Shown here one piece after another: positions 7,915 to 16,110 of a DNA stretch of 64,000 nucleotides. Below the pieces are notes generated by a model. That model saw only the letters and a program-made list of their open reading frames with translations. It did no database searches and had not been told where the DNA came from. The position numbers and the translations under genes were made by a program. Position 1 is the first letter of the stretch, and each line of letters starts with the position of its first letter. Origin of the DNA: an uncultured Propionibacteriaceae bacterium (GTDB lineage Bacteria; Actinomycetota; Actinomycetes; Propionibacteriales; Propionibacteriaceae); NCBI GenBank assembly GCA_936924635.1, contig CAKZHP010000046.1, forward strand, positions 1 through 64,000, written 5' to 3'.

Positions 7915-8862
7915 ATGACTGAGAGGCCCAGATCCATGCCAGATCATCCAGCCGGGAGGGAGGGTGACCCCCTCGCGCGCATGACGGCGGAGCTGCGTTC
8001 CGCTGGGGTCTTCCACTGCGACACCCGCCTGGGCCACGGCATCAGCCTGGCGTTGCCTGCGATGCCGGGCACGGTGATGTTCCACCTGGTGCTCGAAGGC
8101 TCGTGCACAGTCGTGGCCGACGACCACGAGGTCCCGCTGGGCCCAGGTGGTGTGGCTCTCCTGGCTTGGGGGACCGGACCCTCCTGAGCACCGGCTCGGG
8201 GGCTGAGGTACTCCTGCAGGACGCCCCTCGCCGCCTGATGGGCGGATTCGTCGAGCGGCTCGTCCTGGGTGACCCAGCCGACGCCGTACATGCCGTCTGC
8301 GGCGCATTGACCCTGGAGCACCCTGCGGCGCCCGCACTGCCCTCCGCGCTGCCGGCCGTGTGGCCGTGTCGCCCAAGGAGCCCCTGGAGCGCGAGCGGGT
8401 GCGGGTGCTCGCCGACCTGGTGCTGGACGAGGCCGCCGGCGCCGCGCCGGGCTGGACGGAGGTCTGCTCCCGGCTCGTCGAGGCGGTCGCCATGCGGGCC
8501 GTCCGTCAGGCCGCCTCAGCGGTGTCGGCCGAGGCGGGATGGTGGTCGGCGGTCCGTGAGGAGCGGGTGGCCCGCGCCATGGCGGCCGTGCAGGGCGACG
8601 TGGGTGCCGGCTGGAGCCTTCCCGCCCTCGCCCGGGAGGCGTCCATGTCACGGTCGCGCAGCTGTTCGTCGAGGTCACCGGCGAGGCACCGATGGCGTGG
8701 GTCACCCGCTACCGAGTGGGTCACGCCCGAGCCCTGCTGCGCGACGGTGTCCCGCCCGCAGTCGTGGCCCATCCGGTGGGGTACGCGACCGAGGCAGCCT
8801 TCCGCAGGGCGTTCCGCCGCGTCACCGGCGTCACTCCAGGGGCTGTCCGGAAGGCCAGATGA
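7915..8862 (+). pseudogene. AraC-family transcriptional regulator broken by three frameshifts
   Basis: The N-terminal cupin domain reads from ATG 7915 (VFHCDTRLGHGISLALPA, VVADDHEVPLGPGGVALL). It shifts frame near 8170 (TLLSTGSGAEVLLQDAPRR...ALPSALPAV), again near 8360 (VAVSPKEPLERERVRVLADL...LPALAREASMS), and again near 8650 (VAQLFVEVTGEAPMAWVTRY...AAFRRAFRRVTGVTPGAV), ending at TGA 8860. Joined, these give a complete-length AraC protein with a cupin sensor and two C-terminal helix-turn-helices. Each segment alone is non-functional. Neighbouring core genes are intact, which argues against general sequencing error. Confidence 0.8.
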
Positions 8863-8908
8863 CCCGGCCGCCCCGGCGTCGCAGGGCGACACGGTTGGCC
8901 CGCGCGCA

Positions 8909-8994
8909 TGGTGCCCGGAAGGGGAGTCGAACCCCTATGCCCTTGCGGGCAGACGGGTTTGAGCCGTCCGCGTATGCCATTCCGCCACCCGGGC
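8909..8994 (-). tRNA. tRNA-Leu, anticodon CAA
   Basis: An 86-nt class II tRNA on the minus strand. The 7-bp acceptor stem is GCCCGGG with TCCGGGC, and the D-arm begins TGGCGGAATGGCA. The anticodon loop CTCAAAC sits in a GACGG/CCGTC stem and gives anticodon CAA (reads UUG). A long variable arm TGCCCGCAAGGGCA and T-loop TTCGACT follow, with discriminator A and an encoded CCA. A CACAAT -10-like box lies about 14 nt upstream (9009-9014, minus). The 3' end faces the AraC/DUF1772 pseudogene patch. Confidence 0.95.
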
Positions 8995-9088
8995 GAGTGA
9001 CCGCTGCGATTGTGCCACAGCCCTCGGCGGAGCCCCGTCGGCAGGGGGGCCCTCCACCGGGCGCACCAGGTTGCCCGGAGGTGAGAGG

Positions 9089-9751
9089 ATGTCCGTCGTG
9101 ACAGACGCATCGACCGATCGACCCACTGCCAGCACGACCCGCCGCCGCATCCTCGTCGCCGAGGACGAGGCGCTCATCCGTCTCGACCTCGTGGAGCTGC
9201 TCACCGACGAGGGCTTCGAGGTCGTGGGTCAGGCAGGTGACGGCGAGGAGGCCATCGAGCTCGCCCGCGAGCTGAAGCCCGACGTGGTCGTCATGGACGT
9301 GAAGATGCCGAAGCTGGACGGGATCACCGCGGCGGAGACCATCGCCGAGGAGCGCATCGCCCCGGTGGTGATCCTGACCGCGTTCTCCCAGCGGGAGCTG
9401 GTGGAGCGCGCCTCGGCGGCCGGCGCGATGGCGTACGTCGTGAAGCCCTTCGACGCCTCCGACGTGGTGCCCGCCATCGAGATCGCCGCCGCCCGCTTCG
9501 CGCAGATCATTGCCGTGGAGGACGAGGTCGAGGACCTCCAGGAGCGGCTGGCGTCGCGCAAGGCCGTCGACCAGGCCAAGGGCATCCTGCAGGAGGGCGG
9601 CCTCAGCGAGGCCGAGGCGTTCCGGTGGATCCAGAAGACCGCGATGGACCTGCGCAAGTCGATGCGCGAGGTCGCCGAGGGCGTCATCGACCACGCGAGC
9701 AAGGGCCAGTCCGGGGCCAAGAAGACGCGCAAGGCCAGCAAGGAGTCCTGA
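9089..9751 (+). CDS. pdtaR: ANTAR-domain response regulator (PdtaR-like)
   Basis: A 220-residue protein. Receiver domain, about residues 18-135: RILVAEDEALIRLDLVELL, phospho-acceptor Asp in VVMDVKMPKLDG near residue 70, Thr in ILTAFSQ and Lys in VVKPFDASD. The ANTAR RNA-binding domain at about 150-205 has DLQERLASRKAVDQAKGIL, and a Lys-rich tail follows. Orthologues in actinobacteria (Rv1626) antiterminate transcripts when phosphorylated by PdtaS. Start ATG 9089 is preceded by GGAGGTGAG; a GTG at 9098 is possible. No histidine kinase lies nearby. Position beside polA matches other actinobacteria. Confidence 0.93.
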   Translation: MSVVTDASTDRPTASTTRRRILVAEDEALIRLDLVELLTDEGFEVVGQAGDGEEAIELARELKPDVVVMDVKMPKLDGITAAETIAEERIAPVVILTAFSQRELVERASAAGAMAYVVKPFDASDVVPAIEIAAARFAQIIAVEDEVEDLQERLASRKAVDQAKGILQEGGLSEAEAFRWIQKTAMDLRKSMREVAEGVIDHASKGQSGAKKTRKASKES

Positions 9752-9773
9752 CCCGGCCGCCGGCCGTACGGGG

Positions 9774-10187
9774 TCAGGCCGGCGCGTTCCGCAGCTGGCA
9801 GGTGATCCGCGCGGTGCAGACGCGCTGGCCGGCCTCGTCGGTGATGACGACCTCGTACGTCACGGTGCGGCCGCCCAGGTAGAGCGGGCGCGCGGTGCCG
9901 GTCACCCACCCGTCCCGTACGCCGCGGTGGTGCGTGGCGTTGATGTCCACGCCGACGGGCACCAGGCCACGCTCCCGCCCGTACGCGAACGCGGCGAACG
10001 ACCCCAGCCCCTCGGCCAGCGCGCACGAGGCGCCGCCGTGGAGGATGCCGACCACCTGCGTGTTGCCGGCCACGGGCATCCGCCCCACGGTCTCCTCCGC
10101 GCTGATCCGCTCCATCACCACGCCGAGCTTCTCCTCCAGCGCGCTGCTGAACCCGCGGGTCCACTCCGGCAGGGTGTCGTCTGTCAT
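9774..10187 (-). CDS. PaaI-type hotdog-fold thioesterase
   Basis: A 137-residue single hotdog domain, probably an acyl-CoA thioesterase of the PaaI/YbgC group. The central helix motif GNTQVVGILHGGASCALAEG, with its HGG turn, and the strand VGVDINATHHRGV, which carries the usual catalytic-site residues, are present. Substrate is unknown. ATG 10187 has an AAGGGTG box; an upstream GTG at 10205 is less likely. It is divergent from polA with about 60 nt between starts and convergent with the response regulator. Confidence 0.85.
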   Translation of the reverse strand: MTDDTLPEWTRGFSSALEEKLGVVMERISAEETVGRMPVAGNTQVVGILHGGASCALAEGLGSFAAFAYGRERGLVPVGVDINATHHRGVRDGWVTGTARPLYLGGRTVTYEVVITDEAGQRVCTARITCQLRNAPA

Positions 10188-10247
10188 GGCGGCACCCTTG
10201 CACACCCCTCGACGCCGTTGTCAGAGGTCGGCACTAGAGTCAGCCGC

Positions 10248-12956
10248 ATGACCGAACCCGTGACGCCCCGGCTGCTGCTCATCGACGGTCACTCGGTGGC
10301 GTACCGGGCGTTCTTTGCCCTGCCGGTCGAGAACTTCTCGACCACGACGGGCCAGCACACCAACGCGGTGTACGGGTTCACCTCCATGCTCATCAACGTG
10401 CTGCGCGACGAGCAGCCGACCCATGTGGCGGTGGCGTTCGACGTGAGCCGCACGACCTTCCGCAGCGAGATCTACGCCGACTACAAGGGCAACCGCTCCG
10501 CCTCGCCGCCAGAGTTCAGCGGCCAGGTCGCCTTGGTCAAGGAGGTCCTGGACGCGCTCCAGATCGTGCACGTGGAGCTGGAGGGGTACGAGGCCGACGA
10601 CATCATCGCCACGCTGGCGACCCAGGCCCCGGCGCAGGGTGTCGACGTGCTGATCTGCACCGGGGACCGCGACGCGATGCAGCTGGTCACCGACCACGTC
10701 ACCGTGCTGTACCCCCGCAAGGGCGTCTCCGACCTGGCGCGGATGACGCCGGAGACGGTGCTGGAGCGCTACCTCGTAGAGCCGTCGCGCTACCCCGAGC
10801 TCGCCGCGCTGGTCGGCGAGACCAGCGACAACCTCCCCGGCGTGCCCGGGGTGGGCCCGAAGACCGCGGCGAAGTGGCTGCAGCAGTACGAGGGTCTGGA
10901 GAACCTGGTGCGCCAGGCCGACTCGGTGCCGGGCAAGGCGGGGGAGTCGTTCCGCGCCAACCTCGAGAACGTCGTCACCAACCGCCGGGTGAACGCGCTG
11001 CGGCGCGACCTGGAGCTGCCTGTCACCATCACCGACCTGGTGCGCAGGCCGTGGGACCGGGAGGCGGTGCACACGATCTTCGACGGTCTGGAGTTCCGCG
11101 TGCTGCGCGACCGGCTGCTGGAGACGCTGCCTCCGGAGGTGACGCAGGCCGAGGGGGGGTTCGACCTGGTCGGCGACATGCTGCAGCCGGGGCAGGTGCG
11201 CGGCTGGCTGGAGGCGCACGGCGCCGGCACCGTGGTCGGCCTCGACCCCATCGGTCACTGGGGCTCCGGCACCGGTGACCTCAGCGCGCTGGCGCTGGCG
11301 AGCGCGGACGGCTCCGCGGCGTACCTCGACGTGTCCGGGCTCGATCCCGACGACGACGCCGCGCTGGCGGACTGGCTGGCGGACCCCGCCAGGCCCAAGG
11401 CGGTGCACGACGCGAAGGGGCCGCTGCTGGCGCTGTGGGCCCGGGGCTGGGACCTGCAGGGCCTGGTCAGCGACACCCAGGTGGCCGCCTACCTGCTGCG
11501 GCCCGACCAGCGCACGTACGACCTGGCGGACCTCGCCCTGCGCCACCTCAAGCGGGAGCTGCGCGTCGACACCGGCGAGCAGCCAGCCGAGAGCGACCAG
11601 CTCACCCTCGACTTCGAGGCCGGCGACGACGACTCCGGGGCGCCGGAGGCGGCCAACGCCGCCATGGTGCGGGCCCGCGCCGTGATCGACCTGGCGGAAT
11701 CGCTGTCGGCGGAGCTGGAGCAAAGGGGCGGCGCCAGTCTGCTGCGCGACGTGGAGCTGCCGCTGCTGCGGACGCTCGCCGTGATGGAGCGCACCGGGAT
11801 CGCCGTCGACACCGGGCTGCTCGACGAGCTCTGGTCGGGGTTCGACACCCGGGTGGGCACCGCCGAGGCGGCGGCGTACGAGGTGATCGGCAAGCAGATC
11901 AACCTCGGCTCGCCCAAGCAGCTGCAGGTGGTGCTCTTCGACGAGCTGGACATGCCGAAGACGCGACGCACGAAGTCGGGGTGGACGACCGACGCCGACG
12001 CCCTGGAGGGGCTGTTCGCGAAGACCGAGCACCCCTTCCTCGCTCACCTGCTGGAGCACCGCGACGCGATCCGGCTGCGGCAGACGGTGGAGGGGCTGCA
12101 GAAGTCGGTGGCCGACGACGGGCGCATCCACACCACGTACGTGCAGACCATCGCCGCCACCGGTCGCCTCAGCTCGACCGACCCCAACCTGCAGAACATC
12201 CCGATCCGCACCGAGGAGGGCCGCCGGATCCGGGAGGCCTTCGTCGTGGGGGAGGGGTACGAGTCTCTGCTGACCGCCGACTACAGCCAGATCGAGATGC
12301 GGATCATGGCCGATGCCTCCGGCGACGACGCGCTGATCGAGGCGTTCCGATCCGGTCACGACTTCCACACCGTGATGGCGAGCCACGTCTTCGACGTGGA
12401 GGCCGACGCGGTCTCGGTGACGCAGCGGGCGCGGATCAAGGCCATGAACTACGGCCTCGCGTACGGGTTGAGCGCCTTCGGCCTCTCGCAGCAGCTGGGC
12501 ATCGAGACCAGCGAGGCGCGGGTGCTGATGGACGAATACTTCCAGGAGTTCGGCGGAGTGCGCGACTATCTGCAGGGCATCGTCGCCACAGCCCGGCGCA
12601 GCGGCTACACCGAGACGATCCTGGGCCGCCGCCGTTACCTGCCCGACCTGGGCAGCTCGAACCGGCAGCGGCGGGAGATGGCCGAGCGGATGGCGCTCAA
12701 CGCCCCCATCCAGGGCTCGGCCGCCGACATCATCAAGGTGGCCATGCTCCGGCTCGAGACCGGCCTGGCGGAGGCCGGCCTGAAGAGCCGGATGCTGCTG
12801 CAGGTGCACGACGAGCTGGTGCTGGAGGTCGCGCCGGGGGAGCGCGAGCAGGTCGAGGACCTGGTGAGGCGGCAGATGGGCTCGGCCGTCGACCTCAAGG
12901 TGCCGCTCGACGTGTCGGTGGGTGTGGGGCGCTCCTGGTTCGACGCGGCGCACTGA
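10248..12956 (+). CDS. polA: DNA polymerase I
   Basis: A 902-residue enzyme that fills gaps and removes RNA primers. The 5'-3' exonuclease domain, about residues 1-300, contains LLLIDGHSVAYRAFFALP, YEADDIIATLA and PGVPGVGPKTAAKWL. The middle domain (about 315-500) is 3'-5' exonuclease-like, but the acidic catalytic residues are not evident, so proofreading is probably absent, as in other actinobacteria. The polymerase domain carries DYSQIEMRIMA near 677, KAMNYGLAYGL near 732 and QVHDELVLEV near 851. ATG 10248 is 7 nt after a TAGAGT box, a leaderless arrangement. The stop overlaps the DUF2625 start. Confidence 0.97.
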   Translation: MTEPVTPRLLLIDGHSVAYRAFFALPVENFSTTTGQHTNAVYGFTSMLINVLRDEQPTHVAVAFDVSRTTFRSEIYADYKGNRSASPPEFSGQVALVKEVLDALQIVHVELEGYEADDIIATLATQAPAQGVDVLICTGDRDAMQLVTDHVTVLYPRKGVSDLARMTPETVLERYLVEPSRYPELAALVGETSDNLPGVPGVGPKTAAKWLQQYEGLENLVRQADSVPGKAGESFRANLENVVTNRRVNALRRDLELPVTITDLVRRPWDREAVHTIFDGLEFRVLRDRLLETLPPEVTQAEGGFDLVGDMLQPGQVRGWLEAHGAGTVVGLDPIGHWGSGTGDLSALALASADGSAAYLDVSGLDPDDDAALADWLADPARPKAVHDAKGPLLALWARGWDLQGLVSDTQVAAYLLRPDQRTYDLADLALRHLKRELRVDTGEQPAESDQLTLDFEAGDDDSGAPEAANAAMVRARAVIDLAESLSAELEQRGGASLLRDVELPLLRTLAVMERTGIAVDTGLLDELWSGFDTRVGTAEAAAYEVIGKQINLGSPKQLQVVLFDELDMPKTRRTKSGWTTDADALEGLFAKTEHPFLAHLLEHRDAIRLRQTVEGLQKSVADDGRIHTTYVQTIAATGRLSSTDPNLQNIPIRTEEGRRIREAFVVGEGYESLLTADYSQIEMRIMADASGDDALIEAFRSGHDFHTVMASHVFDVEADAVSVTQRARIKAMNYGLAYGLSAFGLSQQLGIETSEARVLMDEYFQEFGGVRDYLQGIVATARRSGYTETILGRRRYLPDLGSSNRQRREMAERMALNAPIQGSAADIIKVAMLRLETGLAEAGLKSRMLLQVHDELVLEVAPGEREQVEDLVRRQMGSAVDLKVPLDVSVGVGRSWFDAAH

Positions 12957-13747
12957 TGGGCCAGGAACCCCTGCCGATCCGTACGGTCGCCCAGCTCCTG
13001 GCCGTCGACGGCCCGGCCCGCGACGAGGTCCGCAGCTGGGTCGAGCAGTGCCCGGTGCCGGTCCAGGTGCTGCCGCGCGACCCACGTCGCGCCGAGGAGA
13101 CCCTGCACCGGTTGCAGGTCACGGTGCGCTCCACGCTGGGCTCGATGGCGTACGACTGCGGAGGGCTGCTCGTCGACCACGGCTGGCTGCGCCTGCTGGG
13201 CGGTGGGTACGGCGACCTGCCGACCCTGGCCGAGGCCAACGGGATGGGTGCCCCGTCCCACGGTCGCGGAGCCCCGGCGTCCGTACTGCTGGGCTGGGAC
13301 CTAGTCGGCGGCTGCTTCGCGATCGACGGGGGAGCGTACGGGGCGCCGTTCGGTCACGTCTGCTACTTCGCTCCGGACCTGCTGGAGTGGGAAGACCTGG
13401 GCATGGGCCACTCCGCCTTTGTGGAGTGGGTGCTCTCGGGGGAGGTGCGCCACTTCTCCCTCGACCTGCGCTGGCCCGGCTGGGAGGAGGCCGCGCAGCG
13501 GACCGGCCTCGGTGAGGTGGTGTCGGTCACGCCGGCGCCGTGGGAGACGACCGGCAGGCGCGCCCAGGTGACCCGGCAGGCCGTGCCGGTGGGGCAGCAG
13601 CTCGCGCTCCAGGCCGAGGTGCTGCTGGCGGAGGACCCGACTCAGAAACCACCCGCGCTCGGGGCGTGGACAGGCCCGGGAGGGGTTGCGCGGGCCGCTG
13701 CTGAGGCATCGCCGGCACCGTTGGACGCGCACGGCGCCGAAAGGTAG
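12956..13747 (+). CDS. DUF2625 family protein
   Basis: A 263-residue protein of unknown function. It matches the DUF2625 pattern: YDCGGLLVDHGWLRLLGGG near residue 62, VGGCFAIDGGAYG near 115, CYFAPDLLEWEDLGMG near 137 and FSLDLRWPGWEE near 165. No signal peptide or membrane segment is seen. Its ATG overlaps the polA stop (TGATG), so the two are probably co-transcribed and coupled. The last 50 residues are Ala/Pro-rich and less conserved. A TAGGCT box at its 3' end probably begins the rpsA promoter. Confidence 0.8.
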   Translation: MGQEPLPIRTVAQLLAVDGPARDEVRSWVEQCPVPVQVLPRDPRRAEETLHRLQVTVRSTLGSMAYDCGGLLVDHGWLRLLGGGYGDLPTLAEANGMGAPSHGRGAPASVLLGWDLVGGCFAIDGGAYGAPFGHVCYFAPDLLEWEDLGMGHSAFVEWVLSGEVRHFSLDLRWPGWEEAAQRTGLGEVVSVTPAPWETTGRRAQVTRQAVPVGQQLALQAEVLLAEDPTQKPPALGAWTGPGGVARAAAEASPAPLDAHGAER

Positions 13748-13875
13748 GCTGAGCGGGCGCTGTGACCTGCGCGGCCTCGGCCAGGAGTGGGTCGTGCACG
13801 TCCGGCCGGTCCCAACCCACTGGCCCGTGACGGCGGTCGCCGCGCCTCGCACAACGTACTCGGAGCACCTACTAC

Positions 13876-15330
13876 ATGACCTCAACTTACGAGGCGCCGC
13901 AGGTCGCGATTGACGACCTCGGCTCTGACGAGGACTTCCTCGCCGCGATCGACGCGACCATCAAGTACTTCAACGACGGCGACATCGTCACCGGCACCGT
14001 CGTCAAGGTCGACCGGGACGAGGTCCTCCTCGACATCGGTTACAAGACCGAGGGCGTCATCCCCTCCAAGGAGCTGTCCATCAAGGCCGACGTCGACCCC
14101 TTCGAGGTCGTGTCCGTCGGTGACGAGATCGAGGCTCTCGTCCAGCAGAAGGAGGACAAGGAGGGCCGCCTGATCCTGTCCAAGAAGCGCGCTCAGTACG
14201 AGCGGGCCTGGGGCACGATCGAGAAGGTCAAGGAGTCCGACGGCGTCGTGGTCGGCCGGGTCATCGAGGTCGTCAAGGGCGGCCTCATCGTCGACATCGG
14301 CCTGCGCGGCTTCCTGCCGGCGTCGCTGGTGGAGATGCGCCGGGTGCGCGACCTGCAGCCGTACGTGGGTCAGGAGCTCGAGGCGAAGATCATCGAGCTC
14401 GACAAGAACCGCAACAACGTGGTCCTGTCCCGCCGTGCGTGGCTCGAGCAGACGCAGTCCGAGGTGCGCCAGAACTTCCTCACCCAGCTGCAGAAGGGCC
14501 AGATCCGCAAGGGTGTCGTGTCGAGCATCGTCAACTTCGGTGCCTTCGTCGACCTCGGCGGTGTCGACGGTCTGGTGCACGTCTCCGAGCTGTCCTGGAA
14601 GCACATCGACCACCCGTCCGAGGTCGTCGAGGTCGGCCAGGAGGTCACGGTCGAGGTGCTCGAGGTCGACATGGACCGCGAGCGCGTCTCCCTGTCGCTG
14701 AAGGCGACGCAGGAGGACCCGTGGCAGACCTTCGCCCGGACCCACCAGATCGGCCAGATCGTGCCCGGAAAGGTCACCAAGCTGGTCCCCTTCGGTGCGT
14801 TCGTCCGCGTCGAGGAGGGCATCGAGGGCCTGGTCCACGTGTCCGAGCTCGCCGAGCGTCACGTCGAGATCCCCGAGCAGGTCGTCGCGGTCAACGACGA
14901 CGTCATGGTCAAGATCATCGACATCGACCTGCAGCGTCGCCGCATCTCGCTCTCGCTGAAGCAGGCGAACGAGGGCATCGACGTCGCGGCCGACGACTTC
15001 GATCCCGCGCTGTACGGAATGACCGCCTCGTACGACGACCAGGGCAACTACATCTACCCCGAGGGCTTCGATCCGGAGACCAACGAGTGGAAGCCCGGCT
15101 ACGAGGAGCAGCAGCGCGCCTGGGAGCAGCAGTACGCCGAGGCGCACGCTCGCTGGGAGGCCCACAAGAAGCAGGCCGAGGAGGCGGAGAACGCCGAGAC
15201 GCAGGCTGGCCAGCAGGCGGCCAGCAGCACGACGTACGCCTCGGGCGACACCTCCTCCGACGAGGGCTCGCTCGCGTCGGACGAGGCGCTGCAGGCGCTG
15301 CGTGACAAGCTGACCGGCGGCAACAGCTGA
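13876..15330 (+). CDS. rpsA: 30S ribosomal protein S1
   Basis: A 484-residue protein with four S1 (OB-fold) RNA-binding repeats starting near residues 36, 121, 207 and 294, each with the G-x-V...GAFV/GFLP...G-L-V/H pattern (VVSSIVNFGAFVDLGGVDG, VTKLVPFGAFVRV). An acidic, Gln/Ala-rich tail follows. S1 binds mRNA on the small subunit; actinobacterial members have four repeats, not the six of enterobacteria. A 128-nt gap with a TAGGCT box near 13745 precedes ATG 13876. The downstream hairpin at 15346 should end most transcripts. Confidence 0.97.
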   Translation: MTSTYEAPQVAIDDLGSDEDFLAAIDATIKYFNDGDIVTGTVVKVDRDEVLLDIGYKTEGVIPSKELSIKADVDPFEVVSVGDEIEALVQQKEDKEGRLILSKKRAQYERAWGTIEKVKESDGVVVGRVIEVVKGGLIVDIGLRGFLPASLVEMRRVRDLQPYVGQELEAKIIELDKNRNNVVLSRRAWLEQTQSEVRQNFLTQLQKGQIRKGVVSSIVNFGAFVDLGGVDGLVHVSELSWKHIDHPSEVVEVGQEVTVEVLEVDMDRERVSLSLKATQEDPWQTFARTHQIGQIVPGKVTKLVPFGAFVRVEEGIEGLVHVSELAERHVEIPEQVVAVNDDVMVKIIDIDLQRRRISLSLKQANEGIDVAADDFDPALYGMTASYDDQGNYIYPEGFDPETNEWKPGYEEQQRAWEQQYAEAHARWEAHKKQAEEAENAETQAGQQAASSTTYASGDTSSDEGSLASDEALQALRDKLTGGNS

Positions 15331-15345
15331 CAGCCAGCACGATGA

Positions 15346-15377
15346 CGATGGGCTCCCGCTCCGGCGGGGGCCCATCG
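15346..15377 (+). terminator. Hairpin terminator after rpsA
   Basis: A 12-bp stem CGATGGGCTCCC (15346-15357) and GGGGGCCCATCG (15366-15377), with one T-G wobble and an 8-nt loop, followed by TTG. It begins 15 nt after the rpsA stop and lies directly before the coaE start chosen here. Confidence 0.7.
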
Positions 15378-15977
15378 TTGCGTGTCGGGCTGACCGGGGG
15401 CATCGCCTCGGGCAAGTCGGCGGTCGCGGAGCTGCTGCGGGAGCACGGGGCGGTGATCATCGACGCCGACGTGCTGGCCCGGGAGGTGGTGGAGCCGGGC
15501 ACCCCGGCCCTGGCCTCTCTGCGGGAACGGTTCGGAGTGGGCGTGATCGGCCCTGACGGCCGGCTCGACCGGCCCGGTCTGGGCCGCATCGTGTTCACCG
15601 ACCCCGAGGCGCGAGCGGCGGTGAACGCCATCGTGCACCCGGCCGTACGCGCCCGCGCGGCCGAGCTGGAGGCGTCCGCCCCCGCCGGGTCGGTGGTGGT
15701 GCACGTCATCCCGCTGCTCGTCGAGACGGGCCAAGAGCGGTCCTTCGACGTGCTCGTGGTCGTCGACATCGATGAGCAGACACAGGTGCGCCGGCTCCGG
15801 GCCCGCGACGGTCTGGACGAGGCCGCCGCCCAGGCCCGGCTGGCGGCGCAGACCTCTCGCGCGTCGCGGCTGGCGGTCGCCGACGTCGTCCTCGACAACA
15901 CCGGCGGCCCAGACCGGCTCGCCGAGCAGGTCGAGCAGCTCTGGGCAGAGCTCCTGTCTCGCCGGGCGACGGACTGA
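15378..15977 (+). CDS. coaE: Dephospho-CoA kinase
   Basis: A 199-residue cytosolic kinase that phosphorylates dephospho-CoA at the 3'-ribose hydroxyl, the last step of coenzyme A synthesis. It starts LRVGLTGGIASGKSAV with the P-loop at residues 7-14, then IIDADVLAREVVEPG and the lid region RLRARDGLDEAAAQARLAAQ. TTG 15378 is chosen because it gives exactly the canonical N-terminus and lies just after the rpsA terminator. An ATG at 15342 adds 12 residues encoded by the hairpin itself. rpsA-coaE adjacency is usual in actinobacteria. Confidence 0.88.
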   Translation: MRVGLTGGIASGKSAVAELLREHGAVIIDADVLAREVVEPGTPALASLRERFGVGVIGPDGRLDRPGLGRIVFTDPEARAAVNAIVHPAVRARAAELEASAPAGSVVVHVIPLLVETGQERSFDVLVVVDIDEQTQVRRLRARDGLDEAAAQARLAAQTSRASRLAVADVVLDNTGGPDRLAEQVEQLWAELLSRRATD

Positions 15978-16110
15978 GGGTGTAGGCGCCGTCCTTGGGC
16001 GTGGGCCCAGCGCAGTATTCAGCGGCCCGCTCTGGTCAGGCGACCCCCCGAGGGTCCACTCTGTACTAGGCGTCCGTGCCGAGGCGCCGCCGAGATCTGG
16101 AGGGGGACCT

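Noticed and set aside
7915..8187. Small intact cupin protein at this position
   Set aside because: The continuation of the AraC protein is clear in the next frames, so this is the first fragment of a broken gene, not a separate gene.
9071..9088. Earlier TTG start for the ANTAR regulator
   Set aside because: The ribosome-binding site GGAGGTGAG would lie inside the coding sequence; ATG 9089 is correctly spaced from it.
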